This document shows positions 7,705 through 16,022 of a stretch of DNA of 64,000 nt, one piece after another (position 1 is the first letter of the stretch; every line of letters begins with the position of its first letter). This DNA comes from Amycolatopsis nigrescens CSC17Ta-90 (GTDB taxonomy: Bacteria > Actinomycetota > Actinomycetes > Mycobacteriales > Pseudonocardiaceae). The DNA lies in assembly GCF_000384315.1 (NCBI RefSeq), contig NZ_ARVW01000001.1, positions 5,642,157 to 5,706,156 of the forward strand. Reading direction: 5' to 3'. The position numbers and the translations under genes were made by a program. The notes below the pieces were generated by a model. The model ran no database searches and was not told the DNA's origin. It was given only the letters and a program-made list of their open reading frames with translations.

Positions 7705-9846
7705 TTATCGGGGAGGTGCGGGCAGCCAGTCGCGGTCGGAGGCGAGCACCACGAGCTGCTGGGTGGCCCTGGTCAGTGCCACGTAGAGCACCCGACGCCC
7801 GGTGGTCGACTCGGTGATCAGGTCGGTCGGCTCCATCAGCACCACGGCGTCGTACTCCAGCCCCTTGGAGTCCAGGCTGCCGACCACTTTTAGCCGCTCG
7901 TCGGCCTGGCCGGACAGCCACTGCTCCACCTCGCCGACCCGGTCCATCGCGGTGATCACGCCGACCGTGCCCTCGACCGAGTCCAGCAGCTCCTTGGCGG
8001 CCGCCTGCGTCGCGCTCTCCAGTCCGGCCGGATCCATCGTGCGGACCTCGGGGGTGACGCCGGTGGTGCGCACCGCGTGCGGCAGCTCGTCCGCCTCGGC
8101 GTGGCCGGCGACCACCTGCGCGGCCAGTTGGAAAATTTCTGCCGAGTTCCGGTAGTTGGTGCGCAGCGTGAACCGGCGCCGGGTGGTGCGCAGGCCGAAC
8201 GCGTGGTCCCTGGCCTGCGCGGCTTCGTCGGGGTCCGGCCACGAGCTCTGCACCGGGTCGCCGACCACCGTCCAGCTGGCGTACTTGCCGCGCCTGCCGA
8301 TCATCCGCCACTGCATGGGGGAGAGGTCCTGCGACTCGTCCACCACGATGTGCGAGTACTCGTCGTAGTGCTCCGGACGGTGCGTGCCCTGCCCGGAGCC
8401 GCCCCTGGTCGGGGTGGCCTCCAGCTCGATCTGCGCGCGTCGCTTGCGCTTCGGCGGCGTGCCCGCCAGCACCCGCAGCTCGTCCAGCAGCGCCACATCG
8501 GCGATCGTCCAGGCGCGGGACCCGTTCGCCACCTCCGCCAGCGACGCCGCGAGCATGCCGATCTCGCCCCGGTTGAGCAGCTGCTTGCCGGCCGCGGCCA
8601 GCCGCCGCTCGTCGCCGAGCCAGCGCAGGATCTCGGCCGGGTAGAGCACCGGCCACCAGACGACCAGGAACCGGTGGAAGTCGATCCGCTCGCCGAGCTC
8701 CTGGATCAGCTCGGCCCGGTCGAAGGTCCTGGCGTCGTCCTTGGCGTGCTGTTCGGCCTTGTCCGCCAGCGCTTCCAGCAGCGCCTCGGCGGCACGGACC
8801 CTGGACCGGTTCGGCGGCCCGCCGTGCGTGTGCACCTTGCGGCGCACCCGGTCCAGCTCCCGCGCGTCCAGTTTGAGCACTTCGCCGCGGTAGACGATGC
8901 GCATCTCCGACGGCGCGTCCGGCGGGGTGTCGCGCAGTGCCCGCAGCAGCACCTTGCGCATCCGCAGCGAGCCCTTGATCGCGGCCAGCGGCGCCGGGTC
9001 CTGCCGGGTGCCGGTCAGGCCGTCCAGCACCTCACCGAGCGCGCGCAGCTCCACATTGGTCTCGCCCATCGAGGGCAGCACGCGCGAGATGTAGCTGGTG
9101 AACACCCCGGACGGGCCGATCACCAGCACCCCGGCGCCGCCGAGCTGGCGGCGGTGGCGGTAGAGCAGGTACGCGGCCCGGTGCAGCGCCACCGCGGTCT
9201 TGCCGGTGCCGGGGCCGCCGGTGATCTCGGTGACCCCGCGCCACGGCGCCCGGATCACCTCGTCCTGTTCCTTCTGGATGGTGGCGACGATGTCGCGCAT
9301 CTTCTCGCCGCGCGACCGGCCGAGCGCGGCCATCAGCGCACCCTCGCCGACCACCTGCATGTCGTCCGGCACGGCGTCCGCGATCAGCACGTCGTCGTCC
9401 ACGTCCAGCACGTTCTGCCCGGAGCAGCGGATCACCCGGCGGCGCACCACGTCCATCGGCTCTTCGGCGGTCGCCTGGTAGAAGGCGGCGGCCGCCGGTG
9501 CGCGCCAGTCGGTGACCAGGTTGTCGAACTCGGCGTCCCGGATGCCGAGCCTGCCGACGTAGATCTGCTCGCGGCTGGTGTGGTCGAGCCTGCCGAAGAC
9601 GAGCCCCTCGTACTCCGCGTCCAGCGTCTGCAGTGTCTGGTTGGCGTGGAAGACCATCATGTCGCGCTCGAACAGCATCGAGGCCTGTTCGAACACGGCC
9701 TCCCGCTGCGCACCGTGACCGATCTCGTACCCCTTGGCGCGCATGGCTTCCGCCTGCTTCCGAAGCTCCGCTAGCCGGGTGTACACGCGATCGACATGAC
9801 GCTGTTCGATGGCGATCTCGGCCCGTCTGACCCGAGGTTCCGACAC
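7705..9846 (-). CDS. HelD/HelR-type RNA polymerase-associated ATPase (UvrD-like superfamily 1)
   Basis: 713 residues from GTG 9846; the frame stays open further upstream, but homologues start at this EPRVRRAEIAIEQRHVD segment. The N-terminus is a charged coiled coil, then a linker and a superfamily 1 ATPase core: Walker A GGPGTGKTAVALHRAAY near residue 210, the Walker B/motif II region VDESQDLSPMQW, motif V SLDSKGLEYDAVVLMEP and motif VI YVALTRATQQL. This layout fits actinobacterial HelD/HelR, which pushes its coiled-coil arm into stalled RNA polymerase and recycles it; HelR versions give rifamycin tolerance. Divergent from rsmD with 118 bp between. A rifamycin role is family knowledge, not shown here. 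Confidence 0.85.
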   Translation of the reverse strand: MSEPRVRRAEIAIEQRHVDRVYTRLAELRKQAEAMRAKGYEIGHGAQREAVFEQASMLFERDMMVFHANQTLQTLDAEYEGLVFGRLDHTSREQIYVGRLGIRDAEFDNLVTDWRAPAAAAFYQATAEEPMDVVRRRVIRCSGQNVLDVDDDVLIADAVPDDMQVVGEGALMAALGRSRGEKMRDIVATIQKEQDEVIRAPWRGVTEITGGPGTGKTAVALHRAAYLLYRHRRQLGGAGVLVIGPSGVFTSYISRVLPSMGETNVELRALGEVLDGLTGTRQDPAPLAAIKGSLRMRKVLLRALRDTPPDAPSEMRIVYRGEVLKLDARELDRVRRKVHTHGGPPNRSRVRAAEALLEALADKAEQHAKDDARTFDRAELIQELGERIDFHRFLVVWWPVLYPAEILRWLGDERRLAAAGKQLLNRGEIGMLAASLAEVANGSRAWTIADVALLDELRVLAGTPPKRKRRAQIELEATPTRGGSGQGTHRPEHYDEYSHIVVDESQDLSPMQWRMIGRRGKYASWTVVGDPVQSSWPDPDEAAQARDHAFGLRTTRRRFTLRTNYRNSAEIFQLAAQVVAGHAEADELPHAVRTTGVTPEVRTMDPAGLESATQAAAKELLDSVEGTVGVITAMDRVGEVEQWLSGQADERLKVVGSLDSKGLEYDAVVLMEPTDLITESTTGRRVLYVALTRATQQLVVLASDRDWLPAPPR

Positions 9847-9964
9847 GCAGGCTCCTACAGCTCTATCGCCGGGAAGGGGAAGAACGACAATACGCGTCTC
9901 CGCCGTCGTGTTCACCATCTGCCGACCAAGAACACATCTCGTCATGGCCTGCGAAGATGCCAGG

Positions 9965-10543
9965 GTGACCAGGATAGTGGCCGGGCTCGCGGGCGGCCGG
10001 CGGCTCAAGGTGCCGCCGAAGGGCACCAGGCCGACTTCCGAGCGGGTGCGCGAGGCACTGTTCAACGCCCTGGAAGTGGCCGGTGAGCTGGACGGCGCCA
10101 CCGTGCTTGACCTGTACGCGGGCTCCGGCGCGCTCGGCCTGGAGGCACTGTCCAGGGGAGCGGCCGGGGCGCTGTTCGTCGAGGCGGACCGGCGCGCGGC
10201 CGAGGTGCTGCGGGAGAACGTGGCCGCACTCGGCCTCGGCGGCTCGGTCCGGGCCGGCCAGGTGGAGGTCGTGCTCGGCGAGCGCGCCGCGGCACCGTTT
10301 CAGGTGGTGCTCGCCGACCCGCCGTATGCGGTGGGCGCGGCCGCGCTCACCGCGATGCTGGCCGCGCTGGCGTCCGGTGGCTGGGTCGCCGACGGCGGCC
10401 TGGTGATCCTGGAACGGGCCCGGCGCGACGGCGAGCCCGACTGGCCGCCCGGTTTCCGACCGGTGCGCACCAAGCGGTACGGGGACACGGCGCTGTTCTG
10501 GGCCGAGTTCTGGGCCCAGCACTGGGCCCAGAACAAGGCCTAG
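9965..10543 (+). CDS. rsmD: 16S rRNA (guanine(966)-N(2))-methyltransferase RsmD
   Basis: 192 residues from GTG 9965, matching the usual start MTRIVAG; an ATG at 9944 would add seven residues. The SAM-binding motif I reads DLYAGSGALGLEALSRGA and the catalytic motif IV reads LADPPYA (NPPY/DPPY class of N-methyltransferases acting on exocyclic amines). The enzyme methylates G966 of 16S rRNA in the 30S subunit. The C-terminal end has an unusual Trp/Ala/Gln repeat (WAEFWAQHWAQNKA) beyond the catalytic domain. In actinobacteria rsmD commonly sits upstream of coaD; here a small minus-strand gene separates them. Confidence 0.93.
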   Translation: MTRIVAGLAGGRRLKVPPKGTRPTSERVREALFNALEVAGELDGATVLDLYAGSGALGLEALSRGAAGALFVEADRRAAEVLRENVAALGLGGSVRAGQVEVVLGERAAAPFQVVLADPPYAVGAAALTAMLAALASGGWVADGGLVILERARRDGEPDWPPGFRPVRTKRYGDTALFWAEFWAQHWAQNKA

Positions 10544-10549
10544 CCTCGG

Positions 10550-10939
10550 TCAGCCCGGCGTGTTCGTGGTGAGCCACCACAGCGTCCCGAACGGGTCGAC
10601 GACCCCGCCCATCCGGCTGCCGTCCTCCTGCGCCGCGACCTCCATGGCCGGCTTGGCGCCCGCGTCGACCGCCCGCGCGAATGCCGCTTCCGGATCCGGC
10701 AAGGTGGCCCACAACTGGACGTGCACCGGGTCCGACGGCGACTCCAGGCAGCGCATGCCCCCGGCGCCGGAGTCGGCGAAGAACACCACCCCGGTCCCGA
10801 TCCGCGCCTCGGCGTGCACCATCCGCTCCGGATCCTCTGGCAACGGGATCACATTGGACACCTCGGCTTCGAATGCCTTCTCCAGGAAGTCCTGGTAGGC
10901 CTTCGCGCTGTCCACCATCACATAGGGCGTTACCGACAC
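10550..10939 (-). CDS. VOC superfamily (glyoxalase/PhnB-like) protein
   Basis: 129 residues starting at GTG 10939 with GGGAGA 6 nt upstream. The beta-alpha-beta-beta-beta modules of the vicinal oxygen chelate fold are visible, starting TPYVMVDSAKAYQDFLEKAF and ending VVDPFGTLWWLTTN, the typical PhnB-like closing motif. Such proteins may be metal-dependent isomerases, dioxygenases or antibiotic-binding proteins; substrate cannot be predicted. Its stop lies 6 bp from the convergent rsmD stop. Its promoter shares the gap with coaD, which holds palindromes at 10954-11024. Confidence 0.85.
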   Translation of the reverse strand: MSVTPYVMVDSAKAYQDFLEKAFEAEVSNVIPLPEDPERMVHAEARIGTGVVFFADSGAGGMRCLESPSDPVHVQLWATLPDPEAAFARAVDAGAKPAMEVAAQEDGSRMGGVVDPFGTLWWLTTNTPG

Positions 10940-10953
10940 GTCAGTCTCCCAAC

Positions 10954-11024
10954 TAGCTAAATTTGGCTACTGGCGAAGCGTAGCACTGCCCTGCCCGGCT
11001 GGCCAAATTTGGCTAGCCGGGCAG
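10954..11024. promoter_or_regulatory. Two AAATTTGGCTA palindromic sites between divergent VOC and coaD genes
   Basis: Site 1 (10954-10969) reads TAGCTAAATTTGGCTA and site 2 (11000-11015) TGGCCAAATTTGGCTA, centred 46 bp apart. Site 2 is embedded in a 34-bp near-perfect palindrome (10991-11024) with 10-bp outer arms CTGCCCGGCT/AGCCGGGCAG. The gap is between two divergent starts (10939 and 11085), so a terminator is unlikely and a dimeric repressor operator or cruciform is the better reading. The repeats are seen directly; the binding protein is unknown. Confidence 0.65.
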
Positions 11025-11084
11025 GTTCAAGGGTGTTGGTCACAACTCGGGCGGGAGCGGGCCCGGCTTGATAGCGTCCGCCGC

Positions 11085-11567
11085 ATGCGGCGTGCGGTCT
11101 GTCCAGGCTCCTATGACCCAGCGACCAACGGCCATCTCGACATCATCGAGCGAGCTTCGAAGCTCTTCGACGAGGTCGTGGTCACGGTCATGATCAACAA
11201 CAAGAAGCAGGGCATGTTCACCGTCGAGGAACGGCTGGAGATGCTGCGCGAGACCACCGCCGGGCTGCCGGGGGTGCGGGTGGACTCCTGGCACGGGCTG
11301 CTGGTGGACTACTGCCGCGAGCACGACATCGCCGCGATCGCCAAGGGCCTGCGCTCGGTCAGCGACTTCGACTACGAGCTGCAGATGGCGCAGATGAACC
11401 GCGAGCTCTCCGGAGTGGAGACGCTGCTGATGTCGAACAACCCGACCTACGGCTTCGTGTCCAGCTCGCTGGTCAAGGAGGTCGCCACCTACGGCGGCGA
11501 CGTCAAGAACCTGGTACCGCACGTGGTCTTCGAGCGGTTGATGGCCAGGGTCGCTGAGAACGGCTGA
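11085..11567 (+). CDS. coaD: Phosphopantetheine adenylyltransferase
   Basis: 160 residues, exactly the usual length. It transfers AMP from ATP to 4'-phosphopantetheine, giving dephospho-CoA in coenzyme A synthesis. Motifs: CPGSYDPATNGHLDIIERAS with the nucleotidyltransferase (T/H)xGH signature, KGLRSVSDFDYELQMAQMN in the middle and TYGFVSSSLVKEVA near the end, which binds nucleotide. The start ATG begins MRRAVCPGSYDP as in mycobacterial CoaD. Upstream palindromes at 10954-11024 may control it. It is followed by a 108-bp gap and an unrelated secreted RNase gene. Confidence 0.96.
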   Translation: MRRAVCPGSYDPATNGHLDIIERASKLFDEVVVTVMINNKKQGMFTVEERLEMLRETTAGLPGVRVDSWHGLLVDYCREHDIAAIAKGLRSVSDFDYELQMAQMNRELSGVETLLMSNNPTYGFVSSSLVKEVATYGGDVKNLVPHVVFERLMARVAENG

Positions 11568-11675
11568 TTACCCGGGCCGGACGGTGTAGGCCAGCCGGGC
11601 GAACCGTCGCCGCCAGGGTCTCGATATTCATTCGGACGCTATCCGATGATCACATGATCGGGTTACGGTCCGAAA

Positions 11676-12119
11676 ATGGCTAACAGTCGATCCCGTGCAG
11701 CCACGTTACTGCTCGCCGTCCTGGTCACCCTGCTCAGCGGTCTCGGCGTCGCCACCGCTACCGAATCCGCGCCGGACGCGCGGTCTTCGGTCGCGGTCAG
11801 CGCCGCCGAGTTCGCCGCCGACTGCGGGGACACCTCGGGCTTCGAGCAGACGCCGCTGTCCACGCTGCCCAAGGAAGCCACCGACACCTACAACCTGATC
11901 AAGCAGGGCGGTCCGTTCCCCTACCCGGAGAAGGACGGCACCGTGTTCAGCAACCGGGAGGGCATCCTGCCTTCCTGCGCGTCCGGCTATTACCACGAGT
12001 ACACCGTGCCGACGCCGGGCAGCCCGGACCGCGGCGCGCGCCGGATCGTCACCGGCAACGGCGGCGAGTTCTTCTACACCCCGGACCACTACGAGTCCTT
12101 CTCGGTGATCCCGGTCTGA
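11676..12119 (+). CDS. Secreted guanyl-preferring ribonuclease (RNase Sa / N1-T1 family)
   Basis: 147 residues. A signal peptide occupies about the first 29 residues. The mature part closely follows Streptomyces RNase Sa: a segment LSTLPKEATDTYNLIKQGG, then PFPYPEKDGTVFSNRE, the catalytic Glu within YYHEYTV, the Arg cluster RGARRIVTG and the catalytic His in TPDHYESF. Cysteines near both ends of the mature N-terminal half suggest a disulfide. Such enzymes cut RNA 3' of guanosine outside the cell. No barstar-like inhibitor gene is adjacent, so protection presumably comes from export in an inactive state or an unlinked inhibitor. A hairpin terminator follows at 12143. Confidence 0.92.
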   Translation: MANSRSRAATLLLAVLVTLLSGLGVATATESAPDARSSVAVSAAEFAADCGDTSGFEQTPLSTLPKEATDTYNLIKQGGPFPYPEKDGTVFSNREGILPSCASGYYHEYTVPTPGSPDRGARRIVTGNGGEFFYTPDHYESFSVIPV

Positions 12120-12142
12120 AACAGCGGTCCCGCAACCCCGGT

Positions 12143-12188
12143 GTGAAGGAGCGGTCCGCCGGACACGCCCGGCAGGCCGCTCCTTCAC
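12143..12188. terminator. Hairpin terminator after secreted RNase gene
   Basis: Perfect 12-bp arms GTGAAGGAGCGG (12143-12154) and CCGCTCCTTCAC (12177-12188) around a 22-nt loop that contains a smaller GCCGG/CCGGC stem. It lies 24 bp after the RNase stop and before the next plus-strand gene, so it should isolate the two. The arm shares GTGAAGG with the family A hairpins. Confidence 0.8.
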
Positions 12189-12257
12189 CGTATCCGGCCG
12201 TTTTCCAGGCAAACTGGGTCCAGCTGTACGGGGATTGCTGGCCACTAGGGAGTTGCC

Positions 12258-12977
12258 GTGTACCGGGTGTTCGAGGCTCTCGACGAGCTCGTCACGATCG
12301 TGGAAGAGGCGCGGGGGGTCCCGATGACCTCCAGCTGCGTCGTGCCGCGTGGTGACGTGCTGGAACTGCTCGACGATGTCCGCGACGCGTTGCCCGGCGA
12401 GGTGGACGACGCGCAGGACGTGCTGGACAAACGCGACGACCTGATCAACAAGGCCCGCACCGAGGCGGACAGCACGCTCTCCGGCGCCAACGCCGAGGCG
12501 GACCGCGCGGTGGGCGAGGCCTCCGCCGAGGCCGACCGGCTGGTCGCCGAGGCGCGGGCGCGGGCCGAGCAGCTGATGGCCGACGCGCACGCCGAGGCCG
12601 AGCGCATGGTCGCCGCCGGGGAGGCGGAGTACCAGAACCTCACCGAGCGCTCCCGCGCCGAATCCGAGCGGATGATCCAGGCCGGCCGCGACGCCTACGA
12701 GCGGGCCATCGACGACGGCCGCAACGAGCAGGCGAGGCTGGTCGCGCAGACCGAGGTGGTGCAGGCGGCGCACGCGGAGTCCGCGCGGATCGTGGACGAG
12801 GCGCACGCCGAAGCCGACCGGCAGCGCGGCGAGTGCGACGCCTACGTGGACGGCAAGCTCGCCGAGTTCTCCGAGTTGCTCGCCACCACGCTGCGCACCG
12901 TGGACTCCGGGCGCAACCACCTGCGCGCGCCGGCCAACCTCGGCGGCCGCACCGCGCTGTACGACTACCAGGCCTGA
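12258..12977 (+). CDS. DivIVA-like coiled-coil cell-division protein (SepIVA type)
   Basis: 239 residues from GTG 12258 with AGGGAG upstream. The N-terminus MYRVFEALDELVTIVEEARG followed by a short loop and a long Ala/Glu/Arg coiled coil (about residues 50-205) matches the DivIVA-domain protein SepIVA, encoded next to yceD and rnc in Mycobacterium tuberculosis (Rv2927c). SepIVA is needed for septation and polar elongation and binds the membrane through its N-terminus. The same neighbourhood here supports orthology. A heptad-rich stretch with repeated AEADR units explains the strong low-complexity bias. A generic DivIVA-like role is safe; exact function is by analogy. Confidence 0.85.
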   Translation: MYRVFEALDELVTIVEEARGVPMTSSCVVPRGDVLELLDDVRDALPGEVDDAQDVLDKRDDLINKARTEADSTLSGANAEADRAVGEASAEADRLVAEARARAEQLMADAHAEAERMVAAGEAEYQNLTERSRAESERMIQAGRDAYERAIDDGRNEQARLVAQTEVVQAAHAESARIVDEAHAEADRQRGECDAYVDGKLAEFSELLATTLRTVDSGRNHLRAPANLGGRTALYDYQA

Positions 12978-13090
12978 GCTTCCGCGGCGCTCGGCTCGGT
13001 CCTGACCTTCCGAAGGGGTCGCGTACCCTGGTGTGGTTGCGCGTGCCGCCGCCGCGCGCCCGGAACTCCTGATGAACGTGTGATCACCTG

Positions 13091-13687
13091 ATGCCTGAAG
13101 ACAAACGCCCCGAAGCCGCCCTGGACGTGCGGAGCCCGTGGGTGCTCGACACCCGCGAGCTGGCCCGCCGCGCCGGACTGAGCCGCGAGGTGCGCCGCAG
13201 CCTGCCGGTGGAGACCGAGCTTGGCGTGCCCGACGTGATCATCGTGCCGGTCGGCGCGGAGATCGAGCTGGACCTGCTGCTGGAGTCGGTGGTGGAGGGC
13301 GTCCTGCTCACCGGCACCGCGGTCGCGCCGACCACCGGGCACTGCTCGCGCTGCCTCGACCAGATCTCGGGCGAGGTGGAGATCGAGCTGACCGAGCTGT
13401 TCGCCTATCCGGACTCGACCACCGAGGCCACCACCGACGAGGACGAGGTCAGCAGGCTGGTCGACGACCGGATCGACCTCGGCCCGCTGGTCCGCGACGC
13501 GGTGGTGCTGGCCCTGCCGCTGGTGCCGCTGTGCACCGAGGACTGCGCGGGGCTGTGCGTCGGATGCGGAGTGAAGTGGGCCGATCTCGAGCCCGCACAC
13601 GGGCATGAGACGATAGATCCTCGGTGGGCCGCGCTGGTGGAACGTTTCGGCGATTCGTCCGCGACCGAGCCCGATGAGAAAGCTTGA
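13091..13687 (+). CDS. yceD: DUF177/YceD-family protein (23S rRNA accumulation)
   Basis: 198 residues. It has the YceD signature: a first cysteine pair in HCSRCLD and the C-terminal CTEDCAGLCVGCG cluster, likely binding a metal. The family is nearly always encoded just before rpmF (ribosomal protein L32), as here, and in plants and E. coli it is needed for normal 23S rRNA accumulation. The start ATG follows a TGATCACCTG stretch with weak ribosome site. Between this gene and rpmF there are 85 bp with a small GCTCGC/GCGAGC hairpin at 13733-13748. Confidence 0.9.
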   Translation: MPEDKRPEAALDVRSPWVLDTRELARRAGLSREVRRSLPVETELGVPDVIIVPVGAEIELDLLLESVVEGVLLTGTAVAPTTGHCSRCLDQISGEVEIELTELFAYPDSTTEATTDEDEVSRLVDDRIDLGPLVRDAVVLALPLVPLCTEDCAGLCVGCGVKWADLEPAHGHETIDPRWAALVERFGDSSATEPDEKA

Positions 13688-13772
13688 CAAGCGACCCTGA
13701 CGAGCGCCAGCTCGGTTCAACCAGGAAAGCACGCTCGCATCCGCGAGCAGACCGTGATGAGGAGATCTAGCC

Positions 13773-13955
13773 GTGGCCGTCCCGAAGCGGAAGATGTCGC
13801 GATCCAACACGCGCTCCCGCCGTGCGCAGTGGAAGGCAGCCCCGGTTCAGCTGGTGCCATGCTCGAACCGCGCCTGCAAGCAGCCGAAGCCCCAGCACAT
13901 CGCCTGCCCCACCTGCGGCCAGTACGACGGTCGACAGGTCGTCGAGCCTGCCTGA
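13773..13955 (+). CDS. rpmF: 50S ribosomal protein L32
   Basis: 60 residues from GTG 13773 with GAGGAG 10 nt upstream. The sequence [20 protein letters not shown] is characteristic of bacterial L32. It is the zinc-binding (C+) form, with cysteine pairs CSNRAC and CPTCG, so its function depends on zinc and it may be replaced by a C- paralogue under zinc starvation; no such paralogue is in the window. It lies between yceD and rnc, the conserved order. Confidence 0.96.
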   Translation: MAVPKRKMSRSNTRSRRAQWKAAPVQLVPCSNRACKQPKPQHIACPTCGQYDGRQVVEPA

Positions 13956-13968
13956 GGTAGCTGACGAC

Positions 13969-14730
13969 ATGGGGGGTAAGCCGACGGCGGGTCAAGCCGC
14001 CGATCCCACACCTCTACTCGAAGCACTCGGGGTCTCCCTGGACTCCGAGCTGCTCACCCTCGCGCTGACCCACCGTTCTTATGCCTATGAGAACGGCGGG
14101 CTGCCGCCGAACGAGCGCCTTGAGTTCCTCGGTGACGCCGTGCTCGGCCTGGTCGTCACCGACCACCTCTACCGCTCGCACCCTGACCTGCCGGAGGGGC
14201 AGCTCGCGAAGCTGCGCGCCAGCGTGGTCAACATGCACGCGCTCGCCGGGGTCGCCCGCGACCTCGGCGAGGGTGGCCTCGGCGCGCACCTGCTGCTGGG
14301 CAAGGGCGAGGAGCTCACCGGCGGCCGGGACAAGGCGAGCATCCTCGCCGACGGCCTGGAAGCGGTGATCGGCGCGGTGTTCCTCGCGGAGGGCATCGAC
14401 GCCGGCCGCGCGCTGGTGCACCGGCTGTTCGACCGGCTGCTGGCCGAGGCCCCGCTGCGGGGCGCCGGGCTGGACTGGAAGACCAGCCTGCAGGAGCTCA
14501 CCGCGTCCTCCGGGCTCGGCGTGCCCGAGTACCGGGTCGCCGACACCGGCCCCGACCACCGCAAGGAGTTCACTGCCACCGTGCTGGTCGCCGGTCGCGA
14601 GCTCGGGCACGGTGAAGGCAGCACCAAGAAGGAAGCCGAGCAGAAGGCGGCCGAGATCGCCTGGCGCGCCCTGCAGGCGGAGGGCGCCACCGAGAACGGC
14701 GTCGAAGGCAGCACTTCGGACGACGCCTGA
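13969..14730 (+). CDS. rnc: Ribonuclease III
   Basis: 253 residues from ATG 13969, 13 bp after rpmF; the frame is open further upstream over rpmF, but that part is a shadow. RNase III cuts double-stranded RNA during rRNA processing and decay. The signature [15 protein letters not shown] carries the catalytic acidic residues, and a second acidic patch is at [16 protein letters not shown]. The C-terminal double-stranded RNA-binding domain begins [20 protein letters not shown] and includes [19 protein letters not shown] short acidic tail follows. mutM starts 8 bp downstream, so they are cotranscribed. Confidence 0.95.
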   Translation: MGGKPTAGQAADPTPLLEALGVSLDSELLTLALTHRSYAYENGGLPPNERLEFLGDAVLGLVVTDHLYRSHPDLPEGQLAKLRASVVNMHALAGVARDLGEGGLGAHLLLGKGEELTGGRDKASILADGLEAVIGAVFLAEGIDAGRALVHRLFDRLLAEAPLRGAGLDWKTSLQELTASSGLGVPEYRVADTGPDHRKEFTATVLVAGRELGHGEGSTKKEAEQKAAEIAWRALQAEGATENGVEGSTSDDA

Positions 14731-14738
14731 GACAGCGC

Positions 14739-15605
14739 GTGCCCGAACTTCCCGAAGTCGAAGTGGTGCGCGCCGGCCTGCAGGCGCATGTGGCGGGCCG
14801 GACGATCGCGGACGTCGAGGTTCTGCACGAACGGGCCATTCGCCGGCACCTGCCCGGCGCGGCCGACTTCACCGGACGGCTGGCCGGGGTGCGCGTGGAT
14901 GCGGCTCGGCGCCGCGGCAAGTACCTCTGGCTCGAACTCTCCGACGGCGCGGCCGTGCTGGCTCATCTCGGCATGAGCGGGCAGATGCTGATGCAGCCCG
15001 AGGGCACGCCGGACGAGAAACACCTGCGGGTCCGGCTGCGGTTCGCCGATGGCGGGCCGGAGCTGCGGTTCGTGGACCAGCGCACCTTCGGCGGCCTGGC
15101 CCTTTCCGATCTGGTTTCTTCGGCGGGTGCGCTGTTGCCGTCCGCGATCGCGCACATCGCGCTCGACCCGATGGACCCGGCCTTCGATCCCGCGGTCGCG
15201 GTCCGTGCGCTGCGCTCGCGGCGCACCGAGCTCAAACGTGCCCTGCTGGATCAGACCCTGGTGTCCGGGATCGGCAACATCTACGCCGACGAGGCGCTGT
15301 GGCGGTCGAAGTTGCACTGGGCACGGCCAACCGAGCGGCTCACCGCGGCGCAGGGACGCAGCGTGCTCGCCGCCGCCACCGAGGTGATGGCCGACGCGCT
15401 GACCGCGGGCGGCACCTCGTTCGATGCCTTGTACGTCAACGTGAACGGGCAGTCCGGCTACTTCGAGCGTTCGCTGAACGTCTACGGCCAGGCCGACCGG
15501 CCGTGCCGCCGGTGCGGTACCGCGGTGCTGCGCGAGCCGTTCATGAACCGCTCGTCGTACTTCTGCCCGCGCTGCCAGCCGCGGCCCCGCGTCCGCGCGA
15601 GCTGA
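14739..15605 (+). CDS. mutM: Formamidopyrimidine-DNA glycosylase
   Basis: 288 residues from GTG 14739. The start [13 protein letters not shown] supplies the catalytic N-terminal proline (Schiff base nucleophile) and Glu after Met removal. The conserved Lys is in [11 protein letters not shown], the H2TH motif is [20 protein letters not shown], and the C-terminal zinc finger is CRRCGTAVL...YFCPRC. The enzyme removes 8-oxoguanine and formamidopyrimidines and nicks the abasic site. It follows rnc by 8 bp as in many actinobacteria. An 8-oxoguanine deaminase-like gene occurs later in this window (51468), but the two genes are not linked. Confidence 0.96.
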   Translation: MPELPEVEVVRAGLQAHVAGRTIADVEVLHERAIRRHLPGAADFTGRLAGVRVDAARRRGKYLWLELSDGAAVLAHLGMSGQMLMQPEGTPDEKHLRVRLRFADGGPELRFVDQRTFGGLALSDLVSSAGALLPSAIAHIALDPMDPAFDPAVAVRALRSRRTELKRALLDQTLVSGIGNIYADEALWRSKLHWARPTERLTAAQGRSVLAAATEVMADALTAGGTSFDALYVNVNGQSGYFERSLNVYGQADRPCRRCGTAVLREPFMNRSSYFCPRCQPRPRVRAS

Positions 15606-15642
15606 CCAACGTCCTTTCCGGACCCGACACGGCCTAGTGCCG

Positions 15643-15658
15643 TGCGCAGTACTGCGCA
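15643..15658. promoter_or_regulatory. Perfect 16-bp palindrome, likely PadR operator
   Basis: TGCGCAGTACTGCGCA is a perfect palindrome 41 bp upstream of the PadR-family start codon. PadR regulators commonly repress their own operon through such dyads close to the promoter. The mutM stop is only 37 bp upstream, so the site sits exactly where the padR promoter must be. The operator role is inferred from position. Confidence 0.65.
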
Positions 15659-15698
15659 TTGCGTGGTAGCGTGGCCCGCGCAACACCAGGAGGAGACC

Positions 15699-16022
15699 GT
15701 GGAGATCAGTCAGCTACTCAAGGGTGTGCTCGATCTCGCGGTGCTCGCGGTACTCCGCGAGCGCGATGGCTACGGCTACGACGTGCTTCGCCGGCTCAGG
15801 CTGGCGGGGCTGGACGAGGTCGGCGATGCCTCGGTGTACGGCACGTTGCGGCGGCTGTACAAGGCCGGGCTGCTGACGTCGTACGTGGTGCCGAGCGAGG
15901 AAGGGCCGCACCGCAAGTACTACAGCGTGAACGAGTTGGGCCAGAAGAGACTCGCGGAGTCGGGGAAGACTTGGCAGACCTTCGCGAAGACCATGGACAA
16001 CCTGTTGGGAGAGGCAGTATGA
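15699..16022 (+). CDS. PadR-family transcriptional regulator
   Basis: 107 residues from GTG 15699, preceded by an ideal AGGAGGAG. The longer frame back to 15642 has no ribosome site and would overlap the operator-like palindrome. The winged helix is typical: LLKGVLDLAVLAVLRERDGYGYDVLRRL, then VYGTLRRLYKAGLLTS and RKYYSVNELGQKRL. It belongs to the short PadR-s2 type. The next gene overlaps it by ATGA and encodes a HAAS-type membrane protein, a common pairing in which the membrane partner is the regulated target. Ligand unknown. Confidence 0.9.
   Translation: MEISQLLKGVLDLAVLAVLRERDGYGYDVLRRLRLAGLDEVGDASVYGTLRRLYKAGLLTSYVVPSEEGPHRKYYSVNELGQKRLAESGKTWQTFAKTMDNLLGEAV

Noticed and set aside
11643..11661. 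Imperfect dyad with repeated ATGATC upstream of the secreted RNase gene
   Set aside because: Two mismatches in the centre and no partner site; too weak to call an operator.
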